Shown in pieces: positions 7,423 to 15,695 of a stretch of 25,507 bases of DNA. Position numbers and translations under genes: made by a program. A model generated the notes under the pieces. That model saw only the letters and a program-made list of their open reading frames with translations. It was not told the origin of the DNA and searched no databases. The DNA comes from Mycolicibacterium porcinum (GTDB lineage: Bacteria; Actinomycetota; Actinomycetes; Mycobacteriales; Mycobacteriaceae). The stretch covers positions 19,406 to 44,912 of the forward strand of contig MSTD01000009.1 in assembly GCA_001942045.1 (NCBI GenBank), given 5' to 3'. Position 1 is the stretch's first letter. Each line of letters opens with the position of its first letter.

Positions 7423-8652
7423 ATGGCTGAATCTGTAACGCCGGACCCGACCCGCCCACTCGCAGGGGTACGGATCGTCGAGATCTCCAGCTTCGTCGCC
7501 GTGCCGCTGGCCGGTATGACGCTGGCCCAGCTGGGTGCCGAGGTGGTGCGGGTGGACCCCATCGGCGGCGCCGCCGACTATCACCGCTGGCCGCTCACCG
7601 ACGGCGGCGACAGCATCTACTGGGCCGGGCTGAACAAGGGCAAGCGCTCACTGGCCGCCGACATGCGCTCGCCCGAGGGGCAGCAGCTGGTGCAGCGGCT
7701 GATCGCCGAAGCCGGGGTTCTGATCACGAATGTGGCCGGGCGGCAATGGCATTCGTACGATGTCCTGTCCGCTCTGCGACCGGACCTGATCCACGCCGAG
7801 GTGTCGGGGCGCGCCGACGGCGGCACCGGGGTGGACTACACGGTCAACGCGGGGCTCGGCTTCCCGATGGTCACCGGCCCCGCGCAGCTGGCCACCCCGG
7901 TCAACCATGTGCTTCCGGCCTGGGATGTCAGCTGCGGGCTGTACGTGGCGCTGGCAGTCAGCGCCGCACTGCGCCACCGGGATTCCACCGGTGAGGGCGC
8001 ACGGATCAGCATCCCGTTGGAGAACGTCGCGCTGGCCACCGCCGGCAATCTGGGGTTCCTGACCGAGGTGATGATCAACGGCACCAGCCGCGAACGGCTC
8101 GGCAACACCCTGTACGGCACCTATGGGCAGAACTTCACCAGCAGTGACGGCGTCGGATTCATGCTCGTGGCGCTGACCGGCCGGCACTTTCGGGATCTCA
8201 CCGAAGTCACCGGAACCACCAAAGCCGTTGCCGCCCTTGCCGAGGCGTTCGGTGCCGACTTCAGCGACGAAGGCCAGCGCTACACCCACCGGGACGCCCT
8301 CACCGGATTGTTCACGTTGTGGTTCAGCGAGCACACGGCCGAGGAAATCAGCGCGGCACTGTCGGGTACCTCGGTGCTGTGGGAGCGGTACCGCAGCTTC
8401 GCCGAGGTCGCGGTCAATGAGCGGGTGGTCGCCAACCCGTTGTTCACGCCACTGGAGCAACCCCGCATCGGCACCTACATGGCGCCCGGCCTGCCGGTAT
8501 CGATCGGCGGGGTGTATCCGCCTGCGGTCCCCGCACCGGCACTCGGCGATGACACCACGTCGGTGCTGGCCGAGCACCTCGGGCTCGGCGCCGACGAGAT
8601 CGTGGCGCTCACCGAATCCGGCACCGTCGCAACGGGTACCGACGAGCGGTGA
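7423..8652 (+). CDS. CaiB/BaiF family (class III) CoA-transferase
   Basis: This 409-residue class-III CoA-transferase moves CoA between carboxylic acids through an aspartyl-CoA intermediate. The N-terminal VRIVEISSFVAVPLAGMTLAQLGAEVVRVDP is the family's Rossmann start, GLNKGKRSLAADM is the CoA-site loop, and the likely nucleophile is Asp138 in TGVDYTVNAGLGF. Length fits the family. ATG 7423 is chosen; an in-frame TTG at 7414 would add three residues, and neither has a strong ribosome binding site. The stop overlaps the thioesterase start by four bases (GTGA). The E1 gene lies just upstream, so the cluster probably handles acyl-CoA made from an oxoacid. The acid partners are unknown. Confidence 0.9.
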   Translation: MAESVTPDPTRPLAGVRIVEISSFVAVPLAGMTLAQLGAEVVRVDPIGGAADYHRWPLTDGGDSIYWAGLNKGKRSLAADMRSPEGQQLVQRLIAEAGVLITNVAGRQWHSYDVLSALRPDLIHAEVSGRADGGTGVDYTVNAGLGFPMVTGPAQLATPVNHVLPAWDVSCGLYVALAVSAALRHRDSTGEGARISIPLENVALATAGNLGFLTEVMINGTSRERLGNTLYGTYGQNFTSSDGVGFMLVALTGRHFRDLTEVTGTTKAVAALAEAFGADFSDEGQRYTHRDALTGLFTLWFSEHTAEEISAALSGTSVLWERYRSFAEVAVNERVVANPLFTPLEQPRIGTYMAPGLPVSIGGVYPPAVPAPALGDDTTSVLAEHLGLGADEIVALTESGTVATGTDER

Positions 8653-9455
8653 GCACCCTGCTGAGGCTGTTGGACGTCAGCGAAGACACGGCTGGCGAGG
8701 TGTTCACCGGGAACGCCAGCGGGCCGGAGGGCAAGCGGGCCTATGGCGGTCTGCTGGCCGCCCAGAGCCTGGCGGCCGCCTGCCGCACTGTGGGCGACGA
8801 CCGCTCACCGACCAACATGCACCTGCAATTCCTGCGCGGTGGAAACGCCGGGGAGGCCGCCGAGTACCGCGTTGCGCGTGTGTACGACGGACGCACGGCC
8901 TCGGCCCGACGGGTCGAATCGTATGAGCAGGGCCGCATGTTGACCACTGCCACAGTGTCGTTCGCGACGGCTCTCGCCGGGCCCGAACACGGATGGGGCG
9001 CGATGCCGCACGATCCTCAAGTACTGCCGTGCACCGGCCCGCCCGGTCCGGCGCCGTCCCTGCCGCTCGACGAGTTCGACATCCGCATCGCCGACGAGGG
9101 GGAGGGCGAGGAGTTCGTCCGCCGGATGTGGTGGCGCGTCACCACCGAACTACCTGACGATCCGGTGGTGCACATGCTGATCGCGGTGTACGTCACCGAC
9201 CTGTACGGGATCGATCCGGCGCTGGCCGTGCACGGGCACAGCATGCGCTCGCGCAGCCACCGCAGCGGCACCACTGATTCGTCGATCTGGTTTCACCGCC
9301 CGGTGCGGGCCGGCGAGTGGAATCTGTTGGAGTCGCGCTCGCCGGCCACCGCGCGGGGGCGCGGGCTGATCACCTCAAGCCTGCTGCGCGCCGACGGCGC
9401 GGTCGCCGCCACCCTGGTGCAGGAAGGGTTGGTCGCCGAGCGGGATCCGGCGTGA
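8649..9455 (+). CDS. TesB-type acyl-CoA thioesterase II
   Basis: This 268-residue protein hydrolyses acyl-CoA to free acid and CoA. Two hotdog folds are seen: residues 1-105, with RAYGGLLAAQSLAAA and the helix region NMHLQFLRGG; and residues 130-268, with the TesB signatures TTDSSIWFHRP, SPATARGRGL and TLVQEGL. These carry the Asp, Thr/Ser and Gln of the family's catalytic triad. The GTG start is within the GTGA overlap with the CoA-transferase stop, so translation is coupled. Its last 81 bases are also coding on the opposite strand, as the tail of the 841-residue fusion protein. It is the last gene of the four-gene cluster. Confidence 0.9.
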   Translation: MSTLLRLLDVSEDTAGEVFTGNASGPEGKRAYGGLLAAQSLAAACRTVGDDRSPTNMHLQFLRGGNAGEAAEYRVARVYDGRTASARRVESYEQGRMLTTATVSFATALAGPEHGWGAMPHDPQVLPCTGPPGPAPSLPLDEFDIRIADEGEGEEFVRRMWWRVTTELPDDPVVHMLIAVYVTDLYGIDPALAVHGHSMRSRSHRSGTTDSSIWFHRPVRAGEWNLLESRSPATARGRGLITSSLLRADGAVAATLVQEGLVAERDPA

Positions 9456-11900
9456 GTTCCTGCCCGCCAACCATCTCTGCGCCACGTTCGCGAGATAGGT
9501 GAGGACCACGCCCACGACGAGTGCGGCCAGCACGCCGAGCACCCGGTGCTCGCCGAACAACGGATAGACCTGGTAGTGGGTCAGGTAGGTGTACAGCGAC
9601 GCCTCGGCGAGCAGACCGCACCCGATCGCCACCGGAGCGGGACAGCGCAGCGCGGGCAACCAGATCAGCAGCGCGAACCCGGCCAGCACCAGGGTTTCCC
9701 GGCCAGTGTTGCCGAAGTAGCCGTGAAGTCCGATCGCCAGCACGGCGGTGACGATCATGCGCTGCCAGGTGGCGGTGGCCTTGGCCGCCGCCCATCCGGC
9801 CGCGAAGAACCAGAACGCCAGCACCGTGAACCAGGCCTCGCGACCCAACCCGAAACCGGGTAGGTCGTAACGCAATACCAGCCCCAGCGCCAGGAACGCC
9901 GCGGCGAAGGCGAAGGGACGGCGTCGCTCCAACCGGTCGGCGCGCGGCAGCGCGCACACCGCGGTCAGCGCCACCAGGATCCAGACCAGCACCTCGACGA
10001 ACCACAACCGCCCGGCGGTCATGCTGTCCGGCGGCCCGAGGAACTTGTTGGCCAGCAACAGGTTCGATGCGTGGTAGTCGTCGGTGACGGCCAGCGCGAC
10101 GGCGACCCAGGCGATGGCGGGCAGCGCAATCCAGGCGATCGTGTTGCGCAGGTGACGTAACCGGGTCGACCGGGGGACCGGGGTAAGACAAAACCGGCCG
10201 AAGTTGTAGCCGGCCACGCCGAGCAGGATGTGTGCACCGCCCCACAACGCGAACAACTCGGCATGCGAGCCGACGATGAGGACGATGGCCGCCGCACGTA
10301 GGGCCACGCTGGTTTCCACGGTGGCCCATCGACGCCGGCGGGACGCACAGTGGCGCTCCAGGTCCCGCAGCGTCATCCGGTGCCAGTCCTTCGGCAGCCG
10401 TCCCAGGGCGCGCTCCAACCGAACCGACATCGCCACATAGGACAGCGAGTTGCCGCCGAGGTCGACGAAGCTGGCGTCGCGGTCGACGGACTCGGCGGGC
10501 ACGTGCAGTACGTCGGCGAACAGATCTGTCAGATCCTCGCCGTCGGTCACGCGCGGTTCGGCGGCCGCCGCGCGCACCGCGGCGTAGTCCGGCTTGCCGG
10601 AAATCAACCGGGGTAATTCGGGGACGAGCACAGCGCGCACCGCGCCGACCGGCACACCCGCGAGGGTGGCGGTCAACTGTCGCACGTCGCCGGCGGTGGT
10701 TTCACCTGTGCTCACGGCTGCCACGGCGAGCTTCTCGCCGTCGTCGGTGCACAACGCCGTCACGCCGCGGTCGGCGAGGGTGGTTTGCAGGCGGTCCAGG
10801 TCGATGCGGAGCCCGAACAGCTTCACGAATCGTGCACTGCGGCCGACGATCTCGTACAGGCCGTCCGAGGTGCGCCGTGCGATGTCGCCGGTGCGCAGTT
10901 CCTCGATGGTGGCACCGAGGGCCAGGTCCTCGGGCCGGTCGGCGTAGCCGAGCATCACGTTGGCTCCGCGGTAGACCAGCTCACCCGTGCCGGCCGGCCA
11001 GCCGTCACCGGATCGGATAGACAGGGTGCCGCCTGGAATGGGCCGTCCGATGGCTTCGGGGTGTGCGCACGCCGATTCCGGTGGCAGATAGGCCATTCGG
11101 GCCGTCGCCTCGGTCGCCCCGTACATGACGAACAGCTGCCAGCCCCGGCTGCGTCCCAGCGCCGCGAACCGGCGCACCCGGTCAGGTGCCATCCGCCCAC
11201 CCGCCTGGGTGAGGTAGCGCAGGTGGGGCAGGTCCATGGCGTCGAAGCCGATGCGGTCGAGCAGCTCGAACGTGTGGGGTACCCCGGCGAAGGAAGTGGC
11301 CCGGTGGTCGGTGAACAGCTCCCAGAATTCGTCGTCGACCACTGACCGGTCGGTGAGGATCAGGCCGGCCCCGCGCAGCAGGTGACTGTTGACCACCGAG
11401 AGCCCGTAGCAGTAGGACAGCGGCAATGTGGTTGCCGCCCGATCGGTTTCACTGATTTCGAGGTACTCGGAGATGGCGGCGGCATTGCTGACCAGGTTGG
11501 TGTGGGACAACCGGACGAGCTTCGGTGATCCGGTGCTGCCCGAGGTCGACATCAGCAGCGCCAGGTCGTCGTGCAGCCGATGAGTGCTGCGGACGCGCAG
11601 GTGGTGGATGCCCGCGGCATCGACCACCGTGTCCGGGGAGTAGGTCTGCCGGATCGTGCGGTGATCGGCACCCGCGGGCAGGAGCAGGGAAACCTGGCCG
11701 CCGGCGAGGGCGCCGAGATAGTGCACAAGGGTGTGCAGGTCGTTGCGTGCTTCGAGAAGCACCAGTCGGCGTTCGGGGCCCAGTGCCGCCGCGGCCTCGG
11801 AGACGAGATCGGAAAGGGTTGCGTAGCTGACCTGTCGGGTCTCGGTGATTACCGCGATCCGGTCACCGTGGGCACGTAGCGCCTCGATGAGGTGGTTCAA
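9375..11900 (-). CDS. Adenylation domain - carrier protein - membrane acyltransferase-3 fusion
   Basis: This 841-residue three-part protein begins with an adenylate-forming domain (about 1-445): A3 loop STSGSTGSPK ending at Lys127, YGATEATARM, TGDIARRTSDGLYEIVGR, and catalytic Lys436 in LISGKPDY. A carrier domain follows (about 450-515) with the phosphopantetheine serine Ser485 in DLGGNSLS. The last part (about 525-820) is a membrane acyltransferase-3 domain with many hydrophobic segments and the R-X10-H motif (Arg535, His546). The A4 region reads PLSYCYGLS without the aspartate that binds an alpha-amino group, so a plain or aryl/fatty carboxylate is more likely than an amino acid (inference). 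The TTG start at 11900 overlaps the ATPase stop (TTGA); no better start is nearby. It would activate an acid, load it on the carrier and pass it to an envelope or small-molecule acceptor. Confidence 0.85.
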   Translation of the reverse strand: MNHLIEALRAHGDRIAVITETRQVSYATLSDLVSEAAAALGPERRLVLLEARNDLHTLVHYLGALAGGQVSLLLPAGADHRTIRQTYSPDTVVDAAGIHHLRVRSTHRLHDDLALLMSTSGSTGSPKLVRLSHTNLVSNAAAISEYLEISETDRAATTLPLSYCYGLSVVNSHLLRGAGLILTDRSVVDDEFWELFTDHRATSFAGVPHTFELLDRIGFDAMDLPHLRYLTQAGGRMAPDRVRRFAALGRSRGWQLFVMYGATEATARMAYLPPESACAHPEAIGRPIPGGTLSIRSGDGWPAGTGELVYRGANVMLGYADRPEDLALGATIEELRTGDIARRTSDGLYEIVGRSARFVKLFGLRIDLDRLQTTLADRGVTALCTDDGEKLAVAAVSTGETTAGDVRQLTATLAGVPVGAVRAVLVPELPRLISGKPDYAAVRAAAAEPRVTDGEDLTDLFADVLHVPAESVDRDASFVDLGGNSLSYVAMSVRLERALGRLPKDWHRMTLRDLERHCASRRRRWATVETSVALRAAAIVLIVGSHAELFALWGGAHILLGVAGYNFGRFCLTPVPRSTRLRHLRNTIAWIALPAIAWVAVALAVTDDYHASNLLLANKFLGPPDSMTAGRLWFVEVLVWILVALTAVCALPRADRLERRRPFAFAAAFLALGLVLRYDLPGFGLGREAWFTVLAFWFFAAGWAAAKATATWQRMIVTAVLAIGLHGYFGNTGRETLVLAGFALLIWLPALRCPAPVAIGCGLLAEASLYTYLTHYQVYPLFGEHRVLGVLAALVVGVVLTYLANVAQRWLAGRNSRRIPLGDQPFLHQGGGDRAVGAQQA

Positions 11901-12955
11901 GGCAACGCCGTCCCGGTGCCCCGCACGTCGATCCGGACCTTGGTGTCGCGGGCCGGCGGATTCAGGCTGTGCTGGCGCACCACGATGGGCTCACCGCCCG
12001 CGGCCGGCTCGATGGTGAGCAGCACATCGTGGCCGAGAAACTCGGTGGCGATCACCGTTCCCACACTGGCCGCTGCCTCGACATTGCCTTCGCTGTCCGA
12101 AATCGCCGTGGCGACAAGCTGTTCCGGCCGCAGCACCACCGAGCACGGACCGTCGGCGGCGCCGTCCTGAACGGGTACGCGGCCCAGCGCGCTGTCGGCC
12201 CAACCTGAGGTCACGGTGCCCGCCACCGTGATGCAGTCCCCGAGGAATTCGGCGGTGAACCGGTCGGCAGGCTCGCGGTACACGTGCTCGGGCGTTCCCA
12301 CCTGGGTAAACCTGCCCTCACGCATCACCGCGATCTGGTCGGAGATCGACAGCGCCTCCTCCTGGTCGTGCGTCACGATCAGGGTGGTGACCCCGGCCTC
12401 TGACAGCACCCGGGCCACGGACTTGCGGGTGGCGGCGCGCAGTCCGGTGTCCAGCGCGCTGAACGGTTCGTCGAGCAGCATCACCACCGGGCGGCGGGCC
12501 AGCGCCCGGGCCAGTGCGACGCGCTGCTGCTGGCCGCCGGACAGTTGGTGCGGCCTGCGCTGGGCGAACGAGGAATCCAGGGACACGGTGTCCAGCAGCT
12601 CGCCGACTCTGGCTCGGGCCGCAGCGCCGCGCTCGCGCAGACCGTAGGCGACGTTCTGGGCCACCGTCAGGTGCGGGAAGAGCGCGCCGTCCTGCGCCAC
12701 GTAGCCGACGTCGCGGCGATGGGGTGCGACAGTGTTTGTCGGACCGGCCATTTGGCGTCCACCGATGGTCACGGTGCCGGCGTCCGGGGATTCGAAGCCG
12801 GCGATCACCCGCAGCAGCGTGGTCTTGCCGCATCCAGAGGATCCGACCACCGCGGTGATGGTGCCCGGCGTCAAGGTCAGGTCGATGCCGTCGAGCACCG
12901 CGGTGCCGTTGAAGGACTTACGGAGTCCACGTACCTGCAGGACATCGTCGGTCAC
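11897..12955 (-). CDS. Ferric-iron ABC transporter ATP-binding protein
   Basis: This 352-residue ATPase of the FbpC/PotA-like class has Walker A GSSGCGKT, Q-loop YVAQDGALFPHLTV, signature LSGGQQQR, Walker B VMLLDEPFSALD and switch histidine IVTHDQEEAL. A TOBE-like domain follows (about 270-352), usual for iron, sulfate and polyamine importers. The GTG start at 12955 overlaps the permease stop by four bases and is preceded by AAGGTGG. It powers the two-domain permease encoded just upstream. Confidence 0.92.
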   Translation of the reverse strand: MTDDVLQVRGLRKSFNGTAVLDGIDLTLTPGTITAVVGSSGCGKTTLLRVIAGFESPDAGTVTIGGRQMAGPTNTVAPHRRDVGYVAQDGALFPHLTVAQNVAYGLRERGAAARARVGELLDTVSLDSSFAQRRPHQLSGGQQQRVALARALARRPVVMLLDEPFSALDTGLRAATRKSVARVLSEAGVTTLIVTHDQEEALSISDQIAVMREGRFTQVGTPEHVYREPADRFTAEFLGDCITVAGTVTSGWADSALGRVPVQDGAADGPCSVVLRPEQLVATAISDSEGNVEAAASVGTVIATEFLGHDVLLTIEPAAGGEPIVVRQHSLNPPARDTKVRIDVRGTGTALP

Positions 12956-14529
12956 AGGGCGGCCACCTTCGTCGACTGGCGCAACAGCATCAGGGTCACG
13001 GGGACGGACAAGGCGATCAACATCAGCGCGTAGGGCGCCGCGGCGGCGTAGTCCAATTCGCTGCTCAGCGACCAGAACCGCATCGCCAGCGTGCGGGTGC
13101 CGGTCGGTGCCAGCAGCAGCGTCGCGGTCAATTCCGTTGCCACGGCTACGAATACCAGCGAGGCGCCGGCGGCCGCGGCCGGCGCGGTCAGCCGCAGGGT
13201 GACGCGCACGAACGTCCGGGCCGGCGAGGCCCCCAACGAGCGGGAGGCTTCTTCCACCGACGGCGAGACCTGGGCCAGACCCGAGCGCAGACTGACCAGC
13301 GCACGCGGCAGGAACAGCAGCACGTAGGCGCAGATCACCAGGGCCGCAGTCTGATAGAGCGGGGGAGCGTACCGGATCGCCACGGTCACCAGGGCCAGCG
13401 CGGTGACGATGCCGGGCATGGAACTGGTGATGAAGTTGGCGCCCTCGACCGAGCGGGCCAGCAGTCCGCGGTAGCGGACCGCGACCCAGGCGAACGGGAA
13501 GGCCAGCACCGTGGTCAGGACCGCGGCGGCAGCGGCCAGCGTCGCGGTTTGGGCCAGCGCGGTACCGATCTCCGTGACGTCCCACACTTGTGCGCCACCG
13601 ATCCACATCCATCGCGTCAGCGTCCACAGCGGGACTCCCAGTGCCAGGACGGCCAGCGTCAGCAATCCCACGATGGCCGGCACCGTGAGGTGGCCCAGGT
13701 GCATCGGTGCACTGGTGCGTTGTGCCCCGGAACCGATCCGCGCGAAGCGGGCGTTGCCGCGGGCCGCGGCCTCGGTAACCAACAGCAGCAGGCACAACAG
13801 GACGAGGACGGCGGCCAGGGTGGCGCCGGCGGCGCCGTCGAAGGTGGCCTGGAACTGTTCGAAGATCGCGGTGGTGAAGGTCGAGAACCGGATCATCGCG
13901 AACGCGCCGTATTCGGCCAACAGGTGCACTCCGATCAGCAGAGCGCCACCCAGGATCGCCAGGCGCAGCTGCGGCAGCACCACCCGGAAGAACACCCCGG
14001 ACGATCCGGATCCCAGCGCCCGGGCCGATTCCTCCAGCGCCGGATCGATGCGGCGCAGGGTGGCCGCGGCCGGCACGTAGACGAACGGAAAGTACGACAG
14101 CGTCGCGATCAGCACGCCTGCCGCCATCCCGTGCAGCGTGGGCAGCACGCTGACCCAGGCATAGCTGTTGACGAACGCGGGCACAGCCAGAGGCGCGACG
14201 AACACCGGCCGCCACCACGTCCGCCCCGGCAGATCCGTGCGTTCGACCAGCCAGGCCGCGCCGACCCCGAGCACCACGCACACCGGCACCGTGATGAGGA
14301 CCAGGCCCACGGTGTTGAGCAGGAGCTCGCCGACCCGGGGCCGCACCACGAGTTGGATCACCCGGCTCGGACCGGTGGTGATCACCGACCAGGCCACGTA
14401 GCCCAGCGGGATGAAGGTGGCGGCCAGCAACAGCACCACCGCGGTGCTCAGCGCGGCCCCCGGCCGGGCCCGGGCGGGACGCTGCTGCGCTGTCGCCGGC
14501 TGTGTTGACGGGGGTTCGGTCGCGACCAA
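12952..14529 (-). CDS. Ferric-iron ABC transporter permease, two fused membrane domains
   Basis: This 525-residue inner-membrane protein has about 12 hydrophobic helices in two halves (about 30-260 and 275-525). Each half carries an EAA-type coupling loop: ESARALGSGSSGVFFRVVLPQLR, and SVEEASRSLGASPARTFVRVTLR. This double architecture is that of FbpB/SfuB-type Fe3+ permeases. The start is TTG 14529, immediately after the TAA of the binding-protein gene; no ATG or GTG exists before the first helix. The stop overlaps the ATPase GTG. Confidence 0.9.
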   Translation of the reverse strand: MVATEPPSTQPATAQQRPARARPGAALSTAVVLLLAATFIPLGYVAWSVITTGPSRVIQLVVRPRVGELLLNTVGLVLITVPVCVVLGVGAAWLVERTDLPGRTWWRPVFVAPLAVPAFVNSYAWVSVLPTLHGMAAGVLIATLSYFPFVYVPAAATLRRIDPALEESARALGSGSSGVFFRVVLPQLRLAILGGALLIGVHLLAEYGAFAMIRFSTFTTAIFEQFQATFDGAAGATLAAVLVLLCLLLLVTEAAARGNARFARIGSGAQRTSAPMHLGHLTVPAIVGLLTLAVLALGVPLWTLTRWMWIGGAQVWDVTEIGTALAQTATLAAAAAVLTTVLAFPFAWVAVRYRGLLARSVEGANFITSSMPGIVTALALVTVAIRYAPPLYQTAALVICAYVLLFLPRALVSLRSGLAQVSPSVEEASRSLGASPARTFVRVTLRLTAPAAAAGASLVFVAVATELTATLLLAPTGTRTLAMRFWSLSSELDYAAAAPYALMLIALSVPVTLMLLRQSTKVAAL

Positions 14530-15546
14530 TTACAGCAAGCCAGCCTTCGTCATCAGGTCGGTGACCTTGGCGGCATCGAGATTCGACGGGTTGACCGCGG
14601 GCGCCTGCAGCGTGTCCAGCGGCGGCAGGGCCGGGTTGGCGGCGACGCCACTGGCGACCGGGTATTCGAAGGACGTGCCTTTCTGCAGCACCTCCTGCCC
14701 GGCCTTGCCGGTGATGAACCGGAGGAACTGCTGGGCCTGATCCTGCTTCTTGCTGGACTTCAGCACGCCGCCGCCGGACAGGCTGACGAACGCGCCGGGA
14801 TCGGAGTTCTTGAAGTAGTGCAGCGCGGTGTTGCCGCTGATCTCCTTGGTCTTGGCCTGATCGCGGAACCAGTAGTAGTGGTAGATGATCCCGCCGTCCA
14901 CCTGACCGTCGTTCACGGCCCGCAGCGTGGCGATATTGTCCTGGAGCACAACGGCATTGGTCTTCAAACCGGCCAGCCACTGCGCGGTGGCCGGCTCGCC
15001 CTTCAACTCGAGGATGGCCGCCACGATCGCCTGGAAGTCAGCCTTGGCCGGGGGTGCACCCCAGCGGCCCTTCCACTGCGGCTGCTGCAGATCCATGATC
15101 GATCGGGGCAGCTGATCGGCGGGCAGCTTGGCCTTGTTGTAGACGAACACCGTCGAACGCGCCGCCACACCCGTCCACTTGCCCGACGACGGCCGGAACT
15201 GCGCCGGGACCTGATCGAGGGTCTGCTGCTCGACGTCGGTGAACAGCCCGGCCTTCTCGACGGCCGCCATCGCCGGGGAGTTCTCGGTGAGGAACACGTC
15301 GGCCGGGGAGGCGTTGCCCTCGGCCACCAGCTGGTTGCCCAGCTCGGTGTCACCGCCCTGCCGGTAGGTGACCTTGACCCCGGTCTCCTTGGTGAACGCG
15401 TCGATCCACTCCTTGGTGAGCGACTCGTGCTGAGCGTTGTAGATGAGCAGCTCGTCAGACCCCGAATTGGAGCACCCGACCATTCCGACGGCGACCGCGA
15501 CGGCAGAGAAGACAACAGCGATCCGGCGGCTCCAACGTGTGCGCAT
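14530..15546 (-). CDS. Ferric-iron ABC transporter substrate-binding lipoprotein
   Basis: This 338-residue FbpA/FutA-like extracellular solute-binding protein is anchored by a lipobox cysteine: a basic start MRTRWSRR, a hydrophobic run, then VGMVGC with Cys25. After the signal, LLIYNAQHESLTKEWIDAF is the typical family opening. The tandem-tyrosine motif YHYYWFRD (Tyr222, Tyr224, Tyr225) matches the residues that bind ferric iron in this family. ATG 15546 is chosen over the adjacent TTG 15549; AAAGGG lies nine bases upstream. The gene is first in an operon whose promoter overlaps an IdeR-like box, which strengthens iron as the substrate. Ferric-siderophore binding is less likely because the protein is not of the FhuD class. 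Confidence 0.92.
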   Translation of the reverse strand: MRTRWSRRIAVVFSAVAVAVGMVGCSNSGSDELLIYNAQHESLTKEWIDAFTKETGVKVTYRQGGDTELGNQLVAEGNASPADVFLTENSPAMAAVEKAGLFTDVEQQTLDQVPAQFRPSSGKWTGVAARSTVFVYNKAKLPADQLPRSIMDLQQPQWKGRWGAPPAKADFQAIVAAILELKGEPATAQWLAGLKTNAVVLQDNIATLRAVNDGQVDGGIIYHYYWFRDQAKTKEISGNTALHYFKNSDPGAFVSLSGGGVLKSSKKQDQAQQFLRFITGKAGQEVLQKGTSFEYPVASGVAANPALPPLDTLQAPAVNPSNLDAAKVTDLMTKAGLL

Positions 15547-15565
15547 CAAGTGATCCCTTTCGGCG

Positions 15566-15584
15566 TTAGCTGAGCATCACCTAA
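15566..15584 (-). promoter_or_regulatory. IdeR-type iron box
   Basis: Read on the plus strand the 19 bases are TTAGCTGAGCATCACCTAA. Compared with the mycobacterial IdeR consensus TTAGGTTAGSCTAACCTAA, 15 of 19 positions agree, with intact outer TTAG and ACCTAA ends. On the minus strand it begins with a perfect TTAGGT half. It lies 20-38 bases before the start codon of the ferric-binding lipoprotein, just after the predicted -10 box, so bound Fe-IdeR should block transcription. Confidence 0.8.
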
Positions 15585-15586
15585 GG

Positions 15587-15592
15587 ACACTA
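15587..15592 (-). promoter_or_regulatory. Predicted -10 box of the iron operon
   Basis: TAGTGT on the minus strand fits the mycobacterial TANNNT -10 pattern. Transcription would begin near 15580, inside the iron box, leaving a short leader of roughly 34 bases with an AAAGGG ribosome binding site. No good -35 is seen. The rest of this 149-base divergent gap up to 15695 holds a small inverted repeat (15620-15634) and no obvious yraN promoter. Confidence 0.5.
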
Positions 15593-15695
15593 CCGGGGCG
15601 GGTGGGTGCGGCAGGGCCTGTGGATGAAATCCACGCTGGGGATAACTCGGTGTTGCCGAGCCGGTTCTGTCGGACCGGATCCGCACGGTGTGGGC

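Noticed and set aside
12956..14980. Upstream half of a 1027-codon minus-strand open frame reaching into the ATPase
   Set aside because: Only the part from GTG 12955 on is a real protein. The rest runs out of frame through the permease and lipoprotein genes, which have clear products in another frame.
15620..15634. Small hairpin GTGGAT-GAA-ATCCAC in the yraN upstream region
   Set aside because: Six pairs with no T-run and far from any stop; too weak for a terminator and not clearly an operator.
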